Shown here: piece by piece, positions 1 through 11,120 of the stretch
Layout of the letters: each line of letters begins with the position of its first letter
How positions within the stretch are numbered: the first letter of the stretch is position 1
Source: Hemerocallis citrina
Lineage: Eukaryota; Streptophyta; Magnoliopsida; Asparagales; Asphodelaceae
Direction: 5' to 3'
NCBI GenBank assembly: GCA_017893485.1
Contig: CM030366.1
Span: forward strand, 199,945,173 to 200,009,172
Length of the DNA stretch: 64,000 nucleotides
The notes under the pieces: model-generated
What the model was told of the DNA's origin: nothing
Databases searched by the model: none
Seen by the model: the letters and a program-made list of their open reading frames with translations, nothing else
Program-made: the position numbers and the translations under genes

Positions 1-538
1 ACATCCGCAGATCATACCCCGATCCCGGAGATCAATGACTCTCAACACCGCGGATCATATTGAGACCATCTTCCACACTCGATGTCGAAAGTCGACACTG
101 ATACTATTTGTAATGCACCGCCCCAATACTTAGACATTTTTTTGAAGACAAATTAGATACTATGTAGTACAACTACCCACCACAGGCTGCCTCTCAAAAG
201 GTGGTTAACCAATTAGGTGACTCTTGATCATAGACAATTTTATTTATATTGAATTATTCATTGTCTACTCCCGATATGGGATTAATTTAAACAACTCTTA
301 CCCTCAAATCCAGTGCACAGTGGAAACCTCCCCCCGTTGGGCCCCCTGCCACGTCACCACTAATCCAAGACAGCAACTGTCTTCTCCCCTTCACCAATCG
401 GGTGGGCCCCAGCTGCAAGCCACGTCAGCCAAGGTTGACAAAGTCAACAGCACCAAGCTGTATTTCCATTACCGTTGGCCCCCTACCACCATTCAATTTC
501 AGCTATATTTACCAATTACGCCATCAGTCCATTTCAAC

Positions 539-591
<53 letters not shown>

Positions 592-623
592 CTTGTCTTT
601 TTCCATAAATACGGGGTATTACA
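1..623 (-). mobile_element. LTR and adjoining internal end of a TGTAATACCCC-type LTR retroelement
   Basis: On the minus strand the LTR runs from 623 (TGTAATACCCCGTA) to 109 (ending GGTGCATTACA), about 515 nt. Beyond it, at 106-95, lies a degenerate initiator-tRNA-Met type primer-binding site (TAGTATCAGTGT instead of TGGTATCAGAGC), then internal sequence to base 1. The stretch 136-240 is the reverse complement of the LTR tails at 36.1-37.8 kb and 49.34-49.46 kb, so it belongs to a related family, but 300-540 differs. No coding sequence is visible. The rest of the element lies off the left edge, so solo or complete status cannot be judged. Confidence 0.75.
543..588. repeat. (TA)23 microsatellite
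   Basis: Uninterrupted TA dinucleotides, 46 nt, inside the LTR at 109-623. The corresponding part of the related LTRs at 35.8 and 36.5 kb is also TA-rich near the LTR start, so the repeat probably expanded from there. Confidence 0.97.
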
Positions 624-1094
624 GCAGGAGAGTCACCGACGACGTGGACTCATGGTGGACAAATTCTGATGGAGAGGTGAGGGTTATATAGCCCACAGGG
701 TGACCGCATTTATGGCATAGGAAGTCCAAGAGACGGAAAATGAAACGTCCCCCATTGATGACATTGGAAGACGAAACTTCCTCCATTACTAGGCTCTCAG
801 GATCCCTCACCGTCGTCATCACCCTCCCGCTCAGACACTTTCTTCGGCCTGACTGTCGAGGACTTGTCGTCGGAAAGTAGAAACACTGGTTTTCTCAAAG
901 GCTGGAGAAGCCCGGCTTCAGAACCAACCGTGCCTACCTCGGTTCGGCTCCTGAACAAAGCGAGGATCCTCCCTCAGACCCCCAACATGTTCTCAAAAAG
1001 CAAGTCCAGACAGATAGAAAAGAGCTAAGTCATATTCATAAACTCATTCAAAGCACGGTACAATTGGAAAATGTTACAGCACTCTCCCTACTGC
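624..1094. other. Non-coding stretch of the Tat-like element
   Basis: Lies between the inserted LTR and the antisense ORFs. Only a 67-codon minus-strand reading (822-619) is open, and it resembles nothing I recognise. No repeat or RNA motif is visible. Confidence 0.5.
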
Positions 1095-1657
1095 CTAAGA
1101 TTCTCTCGCAAGGCCCCTCGGACACACAAGGGCCGTCTCAAGTCCCGCCGAACGGGTCCCTCCTCCAACGACCTCGTCTGGCATTATAGGCTTGGCTGTT
1201 GTCGACGCTCCGGTAGCGGAGCTCTGCGCGTCGGCGGTCCTTGCCATCTCCAAAAAGAGGGTCGGCATGGAACCCAGAACAGAGGGGCCTCCTCCCCCAG
1301 GATGGCCGAACCGAGACCGACCCGTGCCTAGCAGGACCTTCAACCTCTTAATCTCCAGTTCCTTCTCAACCACGACCTCACGGAGAACAGACTCAGAGGT
1401 CAGTCGCCAAGGGGAGGCATCTAACAATGCCCAGTTCGTTTCAGTGCTCCCCCAGTCACGGTCGACAATTGCCTTCTTCAGGCGCGCCGCCTCCAAGCTG
1501 AGCTCCTTAGACTACCTCATGAAATAGCTCACCGCGACTTCCCGATCGCGGGCCTGCTTACGGTAGCGGATTAATACACCATCCTTGGACTCCAGCCTAT
1601 TTCGGAGTCTCCTAACCTTGGCAGAATCGAGGTCGGTAACTGGGGCCTCGTTCATCT
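1095..1657 (-). pseudogene. Small antisense coiled-coil ORF of the Tat-like element, broken by a stop
   Basis: The minus-strand reading starts at an ATG near 1657 (MNEAPVTDLDSAKVRRLR). It runs through a charged, leucine-spaced region typical of a coiled coil, meets one in-frame TAG near 1516, and continues as EAARLKKAIVDRDWG to a stop near 1095. Similar short coiled-coil proteins often lie beside the larger 'gypsy type transposon' ORF in plant annotations; this is from memory. It lies downstream of the larger antisense pseudogene on the same strand. The stop makes it non-functional unless spliced around, and no such intron is obvious. The function of such ORFs is unknown. Confidence 0.5.
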
Positions 1658-2288
1658 GTCAAAAGAAAGGAAAACCACAACTCACTAAAAATCACAAGTC
1701 TAAGAAGGTCGGCCCAAAAATCCAATTGTATTAATTCAAAATTTGATTACAAAAAACGGTGGCCAGTCTGCATTCGGCAATACAAAAAATATAGATACAA
1801 AAAAGAAACATTCTAACTACTGCGGAGGGGGGGTCTTGCACCTCTTCATCAGTTGCCACGCTGCCTGCCTTCGGCTCCACGAGAGGGTCCTTCGGAGCCT
1901 TGTCTTTATCACCGCCAGGTGTCGGTGGATGCACCGGGGGCTGCCACCCGTAGTTGAAGTGGTCAATCTTCGCCTCGGGGTAAAGAGGCAAAAAGTGCTC
2001 CTTCGCCCGATCATACGCCTCATCTTGGGTGACGATCATCTCATCTGAGGCCGCTATCGCCAGTTCATCATAGTCAGCTTGCACCTTCCCCCAGGCTGCG
2101 GCCAGTTCACGAAGGTACCCGTCCTGCTCAGAGTCGAGCTGGGCCTAGAGAGCCTGAGCACTAGCCCGAGTGCTCGACAGCTCAGCCCTCAGATCCTTTG
2201 CCTCTCGAATGTATCGATCGGCGTTCTGCTTCTCGTTGCGGACCTCCTTCTCCAGGCACCTCCTCATCTGGTCCCCTTCCATCAGAGC

Positions 2289-2359
2289 CTGATCGAGAAG
2301 GAAAAAGCTCAGTAGATATCAGCATAAAAAGTAAAAATTCACGGTACCAGCACACTTAC
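2289..2359 (-). other. Probable short intron in the antisense ORF
   Basis: On the minus strand the donor GTAAGTGTG starts at 2359 and the acceptor TTCTCGATCAG ends at 2289. Removing 71 nt joins a reading ending in KWAQASVV to one starting ALMEGDQMRR in phase 0, and the joined product continues as a coiled coil. Inference from splice consensus and frame only. Confidence 0.55.
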
Positions 2360-3780
2360 CACCACCGAAGCCTGGGCCCACTTCATGTCGGCCGTCTCCA
2401 TCGTATCAATCGCCAAGATGGACCGGTCGTGGATCGTGGCCAGCTTGGCGGCCACCTCTATGGAGATGGGGCCTTTGGCCAGCGAGTCGCCCTCCTTCAC
2501 TGACCAGTCCGGGGCGTACGGCCTTGCCCCCCTTACCCACCATCTGCTCGGCATCGGGCGGACAGGTGGGGGGTCCCCGACTTTAGGACCTCGGTAATCT
2601 TCAGGCTACTTGAACTTGGCCCTGCCTCCTTCTCCTCTCACGACAAATGCTTCTTATTCAGCTTATTGGAGAGCGGCTCCGAAGATACCTTCGCCACTAC
2701 TTTGCCCCCCCTCGTTCCCGCTGCTGCCGCCGCCTTCTCGGCCCTCCTCTTCTGGGCCAGTGCCAAAAGGGCCTTCCTCGCATTGAGCTTTGCCGGTTCC
2801 ATTGCTACAGCAAAAAGAAAGAATGTCAAGACGAAGGTGAAGGGTTAGACAAAAATGAAACAAAAACATAAAGGGGTCGGCTGGGCTCAGTCCGGCTCGA
2901 ACAAGATGAATCTCAGTCACACGAGGCCAACCGATGCTGTGCCCTTCCACGATTTTATCCACATCCACCCACTCTGCCTCCATCAAGTCCCTCTGCCTCG
3001 GGGGCTTGAAGTTTGGCCTACAAAAATTCCAGGCCATGGGAATTTTCCAAGGCACCGCACTCCCGACCACGAAGTACTTCTCCTTCCAGCCCTTTATGGA
3101 TTCCGGGTGGCCGTGCATCACTCGCTTGTAGGGGCAGGGCGACACGTAGAAAATTCCCTCCATATCCCTGAGTGAGCTTACCCCCAAGACAGCTCGGAAG
3201 TATTTCAACTTTAGGGGGACCTTCTCTTGGCACTTGAGAATGAAGCAGATCAGATGCTTCCAAGAGTTGGGCCTATACTGCATCGTGCACAGTAGATCAG
3301 ATCAGCCCCCCCCCCCTCCGCACCCTCTTGATAAATGGGTGCAGTGGCAACCTCAGCCCTGAGAGAAAGGCGTCCTCGGGAAACATGCAAAACCCTGGGG
3401 CCAACTTGGTGGTGGGGCGGATACCCGGGCTCGGGATCATCCACTCGTACTCCTTCGGGATGAAGTAACTCGCCCTTATTATCGGTAGAAAGTCGGCCTT
3501 CAGCACACACTGGGTGCTGTCCATCTTGATCTTGGGCCGGGTAGTCGAAGGCACGTCCACGTGAAATTAGACAAGGCCCTCCACGTCGTCAGGGTACATC
3601 CTGATTGACCCTGGTGTCTTGGAGAAGGGGACGTCGAAACCGGGCTTTGGTGCGAATTCTTCCAAAGAGCCCGAACTATCCGGCATGCGCCATTTCCTTT
3701 TTTTCTGTGGGTGCGCGACTTCCTCGGCGGAGACGGGGTCGACAGGGGAGGAAGAGGGGGAAGAGCCCTTGCTGCTTCGC

Positions 3781-3855
3781 CTCCTCCCTTAACACCTCCT
3801 CCCTCGACCTCTCCCTCAACACCTCCTCCCTCGACCTCTCCTTCAACACCTCTTC
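3781..3855. repeat. ~30 bp minisatellite (about 2.5 copies)
   Basis: Direct repeats of CCTCCCTCGACCTCTCC followed by CTCAACACCT. On the minus strand they encode a Gly/Glu-rich repeat at the start of the antisense ORF. They adjoin the 114 bp tandem array. Confidence 0.75.
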
Positions 3856-3963
3856 CCTCGGCCGCCCCCCAGTGCTTTTCCAACAAGTAGGAGGCTCGAC
3901 GCTCGGCAGTGACCTCGAGTCACCCCCTGTTTTATCCAGCAAGCTTGGGGTTCGACGGTCGGT
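3856..3963. repeat. Left portion of the ~114 bp tandem-repeat array
   Basis: One unit (GCTTTTCCAACAAGTAGGAG, then GACGCTCGGCAGTGACCTCG, ending GACGGTCGGT) matches the units at 9703-10950. The CACTA element is inserted after its GGT at 3961-3963, so this unit and the right-hand array were once contiguous. Confidence 0.9.
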
Positions 3964-3984
3964 CACTACAACAAATATGACATT

Positions 3985-4300
3985 TGATAGCATTCATAAA
4001 ATGCTATAGTAGACCTACGATAGCGTTTTACAAACGCTATCAAAAGCCCCTGCTATAATAAGTCTATAGCGTTTTGACCAAACGCTATAGAAACTATAGC
4101 ATTTTACACAATGCTATAGAATCTATAGCGTTCTGGAAACGCTATAGTTTCTATAGCGTTTCCGAAATGCTATAGATTCTATAGCGTTTTGTAAAACGCT
4201 ATGGTTTCTATAGCGTTCGGCAAACGCTATAGTTTCTATAGCGTTTTGTTAAAACGCTAAAAAATTTATAGCTTTTCGACAATGCTATCGTTTTGATATT
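3985..4300. repeat. Left subterminal palindrome array of the CACTA element
   Basis: About eight to nine short inverted repeats built on CTATAGCGTTT and its complement AAACGCTATAG with 2-6 nt centres, separated by segments such as AAACTATAG or AATCTATAG. Some units carry AATGCTATAG variants. Subterminal repeats are the known binding sites of CACTA transposases; binding here is inferred. Confidence 0.85.
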
Positions 4301-4506
4301 TGTGGTTTTTTACAGCATTTTAGGAACGCTATTTCGTTTTAACTGTATACAAAAAAAAATCTACGGATACAAATAAAAATCGATTTATTGAAAATGTCAA
4401 TACACCATTATAACTATAAAAGTTCCGCAAATTTGTGTACAAATATATAAAAACATACCAACATAGAAATATCTACACAATAAACTGATACAAAAGTTCA
4501 TCCAAT

Positions 4507-4616
4507 AAACTTAAAACTGACGACAAAAAATTCTTGAGTGCCTAACATCAACACAACTCGCAAACTTAAAACTGACGACAAAAAATTCTTGAGTGCCTAA
4601 CATCAACACAACTCGC
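4507..4616. repeat. 55 bp tandem duplication
   Basis: The segment beginning AAACTTAAAACTGACGACAA at 4507 is repeated without change at 4562. It lies just inside the left subterminal array of the CACTA element. Confidence 0.92.
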
Positions 4617-7600
4617 ATTCTTCGTTTCATCCACCACGTCTCCAATCTGCAAATGTAGAAGAAAAAATGTCAAACATAAGATTCATGTAGTCATAACTCC
4701 TAACTCAAGGAGGTTGATCTAATAGTTACTGAGTACAATCTAAGAAGCTTTAAAGTTGTAATATGTCTGGAGATGATGATGATGATGAACACACACTGCT
4801 AAAAAATGATGCAGAAGAGGTAATATGTCTGGAGATATAGATCAAGCGTAAACCTACATCTAGCTTCTTCTATCCAGTTGTTTAGGATGGAAACCATAAC
4901 CTACATCTTGATTTAATAACCTAAATCTTAGTTTGAAGGCATTGTTGTGTACCTTCTTTTATCACAAAAGTAACTGCAAAATGTAAGCTAGAAAATCTAA
5001 CTAAATTAGTATGTTAAAAGTATAGAATCAAAAATTAGAGACAATCAATTTTAAAAATTCAACAATTATCCTGTTGTTCTCTTTCCGTGCTACTTTGAAT
5101 GTAAGTATCCTATTTTTGTTTAGGATGCCGAAGTTGGTCTTTAAGGTCATTGTCTAACAACTCCCATAGTTCACCTTAACATGTATGAGCTAAATTTGAC
5201 TATATGAGGATGATACCATTATGCATTCACTCAAGTATTTTTCCTCCTCTTCATTATGTTAACTTTTTTTTTAAGAAAAAGCTTTAATAAAAGGCCTTTT
5301 CGGAAAGAAAGAGAAAACAGTCAGAGGAGAATTGTCAGAGCAGGACTAATAACGATAAACTATATTAGCTAAACTATATTAGCTGAAACAACAGTAAAAA
5401 ATTACACTTTTTCAGTTTAATGGTACCAAATCTAGTTTCTCTAGATATTTGATCATTTGTTTCTTCTCTGAAGTGTCTTGTTTTCAAGAAGTGAGATTCT
5501 GTGGTTCTCTATGTCCAATATTCTCTGAAAAAGAGGGACACAATTATTAGGCATATTCCTACTAAATGAGATTACACTAAACCAAGAGATCCAAACTTTA
5601 TGATATGTTTTGTTAGTACATTGACATTCTCATCTTGCACTAATAAAAGCATGATATTCATGTCTTGGACTATGTCCATACACAGTCTGGAATTGGCAAG
5701 TCCTACTTACAGACAGTCTGTCACATAAATCACCATGAGTAGAATGACCACAAAAAGAAAGAGGCAACAAGTAACTATTGAAGGCATTGGGTGAACAATA
5801 TGATAAAATCAAAATATCATGAATTAAGAGTAATTGGGAATCAATAAACATTCTATAAAAAAATTGAGAAGGATAAACTAGGAAGGATTTGAAAAAGTCT
5901 ATATCAAATGTTCAGAAAGACTAAAAGACAGATTCCGAACTCACCTCCATGGCCATCAAAAACACCAAAAAATGAAGTGGCGTCGTCAAGATCCGGTAGT
6001 GCAGTATGCTAATGAAAACATTATGTAAAGACACAGAATTTAGGAAATATATAGAAAAAACTGATAACATAGTTGACAAATAAATCAAATAAAGAATGAA
6101 CAGATCCCATCGAGCCATATTAGGCACTGAATGACTATACAAATATACAATGGAATGACAACTGGATGTCTGTACTCATATACAATGGAATCACTACTTA
6201 AAAAATTATATCAAGCTATTAGTTTCATTAACAAATCTTTTGAACAAAATTTTTTAATGCATGTTTGTCTGAATATTAACATAAGAACTATGTCCGATGA
6301 AAACAAGACTCCAACCTAAAACTATTATAGAAAGACCTACTCAAACCTACTCAAGTCTTCCAACTGTTCAGTATAATAAGAAGACTTACAGGAACTACTC
6401 AAGTCTCCAAGCTGTTCCTGATGGTAATTTTTATTCTATTTTGTATACAAAATGGGATAGAAAAAATGTAATATACAAGCTTCGCAAGAAAATTATACTT
6501 TACAATACGTCAATACAACAATTTCTAAACAGAACTAGGGATGTACTATTATTATAATTCCTACATATGGTTGTGTTCTACAAGGAAAAGGAGAAGAAAC
6601 AACGTAATTACAATTTATTGTATAAATTGTACTATTCATTAAATCTTTTAATGCAGCAAACAGGGGAAAGGGGATGGGGGCTACCGGTTCACCATTTTCT
6701 CTAAAAAGAAACAGAAAGCTATTGACATATCTGAAACATTTGCTCGACATAAAACTTGGAGAAGAAACAACAAGAGAGATTTGGAAGTTTGGAGGTGCTC
6801 TGGGGAAATCTTGCTAAGTTCAATAATTTTTGTTGAAAGAAAGTGAAAGAGGACATCTTGTGAGATGAAATGAAAGGAAGGAGCAAAAAATCAAGGAGAT
6901 GGAGATAGATGAAATTTGGGTGAAAGAGAGAAAGGAGACAATATATCCACAAGACTACAAGAATAATATATGCCAACATTTTGCTACATTGTGTGTACTA
7001 TATCTAAATATAAATTTAAAAGAAAGCAAAAATATATATATAGTGTTATTTCAGTTCAAGAAGGAACAAATAGTGTGAGATGTCAAACAATAAAATATCC
7101 TACCATATACCATGGGAACATAAAAATAATTTTATTTGGATAGAGTGGTAAGTAATTTAATGAAACAGGATAGCTATAACTAGAGGTTACTATAACAAAC
7201 CGCTTCAAGTTCCTCCCACTCGCAACATCCTGAATGAATTCCAAAAATTGATTGATCTGGGCACCGATGGACTGATGGTAATAGCAATATTTACAAACAG
7301 ATCATCAGGCACAACAAGCCTACGAGCTTCGGAAATAGATGTACTGGAAAGAAGAAAAAAAACTTAAGTTATTCCGTTTATTCTGAAATTTTGAAAATAA
7401 ACCAATTAACACACATGTATAAAATTCTTGATGCATAAGACCAAACATACTGACCAAGCATTCCAATAACTAGTGCAAACCATACAATGGTTAGAAAGCA
7501 CTTCAGAAAGCACCCGGACAACTGTTGCGCCAATCATGACACTTGAAGATATCTTCTTGTTTCATTACAGTCCAACATTCACTTAGCTTATGCATTCCAC

Positions 7601-9150
7601 TCAATGTACTTCAGTATTCGACTGTTCACTTAGTACTAATTACTATTATCTTTTTTTCTCACTTAACATGTGCATCTGTGAACTTCTATCGCTAGTATTT
7701 TTCTAGAATCTTTAACTGCTTTATAGCGTCGTCCTAAGCAGTTAAATCTTTTTTTGTTATTATCCGAGCAACTAAATCACTCTTCTTTAGCAGTCTAATT
7801 CTGCTTAAATTTTATATTTACACATTATTTTCCTCAGTATCGTTATAACTGTTTAATATCATATTAATTTCTAGAGCTGGATGTCAACAAATCTTATTCT
7901 TCACAATATTGCTTTCGCATCCATTTCAGTCTCATTTATATTAATTCTTAGAAGCAATAATGCACTTATTCTTGAAAGCATTTCATATTAACTACTACAG
8001 TTCTACGACCACACACCATGTTTTCATCACAGTATTTATGCAGTGTCAAATTTTCTCAATTGTTTCATATGTTTTCAATTTGTAGATACATCTTACACGC
8101 TACACCTATACTACGACTGTATCTGCTTATAAATCTGTAGTTGCATGCGTTTACTAGTATTGTTATAATTCTAATATTTAAATAGTAGATTAATAATCAA
8201 GATATTTCTCTCATTTACATTTGCTTACTATTAAGCATACTACCTTGTTCTAAAAATGCTGACATGTCCTCTAGATCAACATTGAGTTTTTAAAATGATA
8301 TATGACTAAAATCAATTAAATAATCAATAGGTCTTTGCTAGATAAACTCTACTACCAGCTCACTATTCAACAAGCAATCTATTATTAACAACCACCATGA
8401 ATGCATCTCTATTGCATCTCATTATACATAATTCAACCATTAATCAACAAAACACAAAAAACACCTATTGAATGTCTGTCCTTTTTTTTGGTTAACTTTT
8501 TACCCTTATATATGTTAAATCTGGGCTAAAGTCTTTAATTTGACTCAATCATTTTATTAAAAAAATGCGCCCGTTTCTTTCAAGATGTTCTATTTTCTTA
8601 ACATAAACTATTTTTCTACGAGTATTTCTTTAAAATTATTTTTTTTCCCAATGTCAAATTTAACAAATTTTTTTTGCACGGTTAAAGGGTTAAATGGAAA
8701 ATTAACAGGCACTGATTAGTACAAAAAATAATGTCCAAATCAATAATCCAATCCACTAATATATAAATGCATACCCCTGCTGAAAACTCATTCAATGATT
8801 CAATCCTAATTAATCCGCGCTCTCTATCAACTCAAGAAACAAGTACCCTAAATAGTTACAAATATTTGATACCGGGAAATTGTTACAAAATGAGGATTCT
8901 ATGTTGATCGAAGTCGACATCTATATACTAAGACACAATCACACAATATGAATCTAATCCCTAAAAAAAAGAACCCTAACATCGATCTAATATTTAGATG
9001 TTGGTCCAGTAGTATTGACCAAATTCAATCTAATAATTCACAGCCCTAGAAAATACAAAGGGAAATTTCCCGGAGTCGGATATTCCTGGTTCAGCAAAGG
9101 AAAGGAGCACTGCAATGGCTAGCATGGGGAGAAGAAGATGGCATTCCGGA
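4617..9150. other. AT-rich interior of the CACTA element without recognisable genes
   Basis: Only short openings exist (for example 5630-5851 and 6719-6979 on the minus strand), with no conserved motif. There is a small GAT-type microsatellite near 4775 and a repeated GTAATATGTCTGGAGAT at about 4757 and 4821. No transposase or captured host exon was recognised. Confidence 0.6.
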
Positions 9151-9154
9151 ATCT

Positions 9155-9395
9155 AGCACGAGGGGGGGTGCGGCTTCGGGGGGGCGGGGAGGAGAAGAGG
9201 GCGTTGCGCGACGGTGGGGTGGCAGCTTCGGGGGGCGAGGAGGAGATTTAGGGGGTGAGGTGGAGAAGAGGGCGTTGCACGACGGTGGGGTGGAGCTTCG
9301 GGGGGGGGGGGGGGGGGGGAGGAGGAGAAGAGGGCGTTGCGTGATAGCAGGGTGGGGCTTCGGGGGGCGGGAAGGAGAGGTGGGCGATAAGGAAT
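9155..9395. repeat. G-rich minisatellite near the right end of the CACTA element
   Basis: Imperfect repeats of roughly 65-100 bp containing GAGAAGAGGGCGTTGCG, GACGGTGGGGTGG and GCTTCGGGGGG, with a long G run around 9300-9318. It is strongly strand-asymmetric and a plausible G-quadruplex region. An upstream ATG at 9115 opens only a short reading. Confidence 0.75.
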
Positions 9396-9509
9396 GAGGA
9401 AACTGGAATAGGGTTTGTGGAATAAAACGGGGGAGGGTTTTTTTATTTGGAATGGGGAAGGAGTTGAAGAGTTGAATTTTCTTTTGTACCCTATCTATTC
9501 AGATTATTT

Positions 9510-9690
9510 ACGGATATAATAGCGTTTCTAAAATGCTGTAAAAAGTAGAGCATTTTAAAAACGCTGTCATAGCTCAGAGTAAATTTATATATAAATCAAA
9601 GATAGCATTTTCTTTAGAAATGCTATTATTGATCACTTTCAACAGCATTAACACTTACATGCTATAATTAATCTGCTGTAGAAAGCCCTA
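9510..9690. repeat. Right subterminal inverted repeats of the CACTA element
   Basis: Units such as AATAGCGTTTCTAAAATGCT, AGCATTTTAAAAACGCT and GATAGCATTTTCTTTAGAAA pair with each other and echo the left array, but are fewer and more degenerate. Confidence 0.7.
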
Positions 9691-9702
9691 TATGTTGTAG
9701 TG

Positions 9703-10950
9703 GGTGGCATTTCCGAGCCGCCCCCCTTTGCCTTTCCAACAAGTACGGGGGCTCGACGCTCGACAGTGACCTCGATCCACCCCCAGCTTTATTCAGCAAG
9801 CTTGGGGGCTCGATGCTTGGAGGCTTTTTCGAGCCCCCCCCCCCCCCCCCCAAATTTCTTTTCCAACAAGTAGGGGGGCTCGACACGCGGCAGTGACCTC
9901 GAGCCACCCCCAACTTTATTCAGCGAGCTCGGGGCTCGATGGTCGGTGGCATTTCCAAGCTGCCCTCATTGCTTTTCCAACAAATAAGGGGGCTTGACGC
10001 TCGGCAGTAACCTCGAGCCACCACCAGCTTTATCCAGCAAGCTGGGGGGCTCAACGGTCGGTGGTGTTTCCGACCCCCCTGCTTTTCCAACAAGTAGGGG
10101 GATCGACGCTCGACAGTGACCTCGAGCCACCCCCAGCTTTATTCCGCAAGCTAGGGGGCTCGACGGTCGATGGCATTTCTGAGCCACCTCCCATTGCTTT
10201 TCCAACAAGTATGGGGGCTCGACGCTCGGCAGTGACCTCGTGCCACCCCCAGCTTTATTCAGCGAGCTCGGGGCTTGACGGTCGGTGGCATTTCCGAACC
10301 GCCCCCCATTGCTTTTCCAACAAGTAGGGGGCTCGACGCTCGGCAGTGACCTCGAGCCACCCCCAGCTTTATTCGGTGAACTGGGGGGCTCGACGGTTGG
10401 TGGCATTTCCGTGCCGCCCCCCATTGCTTTTCCAACAAGTAAAAGGGCCCCACGCTCGGCAGTGACCTCGAGCCACCCCCAGCTTTATTCAGCGAGCTCG
10501 GGGCTCGACGGTCGGTGGCATTTCCGAGCCAACCCCCATTGCTTTTCCAACAAGTTGGGAGGCTCGACGCTCGGCAGTGACCTCGAGCCACCCCCAGCTT
10601 TATTCAGCGAGCTCGGGGCTCGACGGTCGGTGGCATTTTCGAGCCGACCCCCATTGCTTTTCCAATAAGTAGGGGGCTCGACGCTCGGCAGTGACCTCGA
10701 GCCACTCCCAGCTTTCTCCAGCGAGATTTGTGCTCGACGGTCGGCAGAATTTCCGAGCTCATCAGTGCTCGACGCTCGGCGGTACCCTCGAGCCACCCCT
10801 AGCTCGCTACGAACTTCTGGGTACGGCAATCGGTGCCAAGCTTCGGCGTCTGAGCTCATCGATGCTCGACGCTCAGCGGTGACTGCGAGCCACCCCCAGC
10901 TCACTACGAGCTTCGGAGCTCGACGCTCGGCCTCCGACCCCTTTTGCATT
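9703..10950. repeat. ~114 bp tandem-repeat array (about 10-11 units)
   Basis: Units start GGTGGCATTTCCGAGCC, contain TTGCTTTTCCAACAAGTA and CAGTGACCTCGAGCCACCCC, and recur at about 9703, 9817, 9941, 10054, 10166, 10280, 10394, 10508, 10622, 10737 and 10850. The last two are the most diverged. It lies between the antisense ORF and the 3' LTR of the Tat-like element. Such 3' arrays are known sources of satellite DNA in this lineage. Long readings on both strands here are by-products of the repeat, not genes. Confidence 0.92.
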
Positions 10951-11103
10951 TTCGACTCCCGATGCCACCTATATCTCTAGGGGATCCCCATCATCCTGCC
11001 ATGTTGGCCTCTCTAGGGAATTTCAAATCCCCTTCGCCGTACACACCGCTCCGCTCTCCCTACAGAGACAAGTCACTCCTCCACGGCTTGATTACCCAGC
11101 CAT

Positions 11104-11120
11104 CCAGAAGTGGGGGGCTC
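11104..11120 (+). other. Polypurine tract of the Tat-like element
   Basis: CAGAAGTGGGGGGCTCC immediately precedes the 3' LTR. G-rich tracts at this position prime plus-strand synthesis in LTR retrotransposons. Confidence 0.7.

Larger units (their letters stand above)
1731..3886 (-). pseudogene. Antisense ORF of the Tat-like element (Transposase_28 / 'gypsy type transposon' domain), decayed
   Basis: Read on the minus strand. The N-terminus (3886-3605) is low-complexity Gly/Glu from a minisatellite. The conserved core follows in two frames, 3560-3297 (PTTKLAPGFCMFPEDAF, then LPLHPFIKRV) and 3283-2880 (YRPNSWKHLICFI, then SIKGWKEKYFVV), separated by a frameshift at the C-run 3307-3317. This core resembles the plant Transposase_28 domain. 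Downstream are an Ala/Lys-rich segment (2805-2640), a helical segment (2554-2360), a probable 71 nt intron (2289-2359, GTAAGT to CAG, phase 0), and a coiled coil with an in-frame TAG near 2144. The C-terminus is near 1731. The frameshifts and stop make it a pseudogene. The family role is not established; it is not a demonstrated transposase. Confidence 0.6.
3964..9702. mobile_element. Non-autonomous CACTA (EnSpm/CMC) DNA transposon, 5739 bp
   Basis: The left end is CACTACAACAAAT and the right end, read inward, is CACTACAACATAT: a 10 bp perfect terminal inverted repeat with the family's CACTA start. It is flanked by a 3 bp TSD, GGT (3961-3963 and 9703-9705). The intact tandem-repeat units nearby show the uninterrupted target CGGTCGGTGGCATT. 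Subterminal palindromic repeats are dense on the left and sparser on the right, as is usual for this superfamily. I found no transposase-like reading, so mobilisation would need a partner in trans. Confidence 0.92.

Noticed and set aside
224..608. Plus-strand readings ending in long Tyr-Ile repeats
   Set aside because: They are translation of the (TA)23 microsatellite within an LTR.
5630..6979. Captured gene exons in the CACTA interior
   Set aside because: Short readings only, with no motif or splice structure I could recognise.
9668..10949. Several 80-154 codon readings on both strands
   Set aside because: They are by-products of the ~114 bp tandem array; the same peptides recur in step with the DNA repeat.
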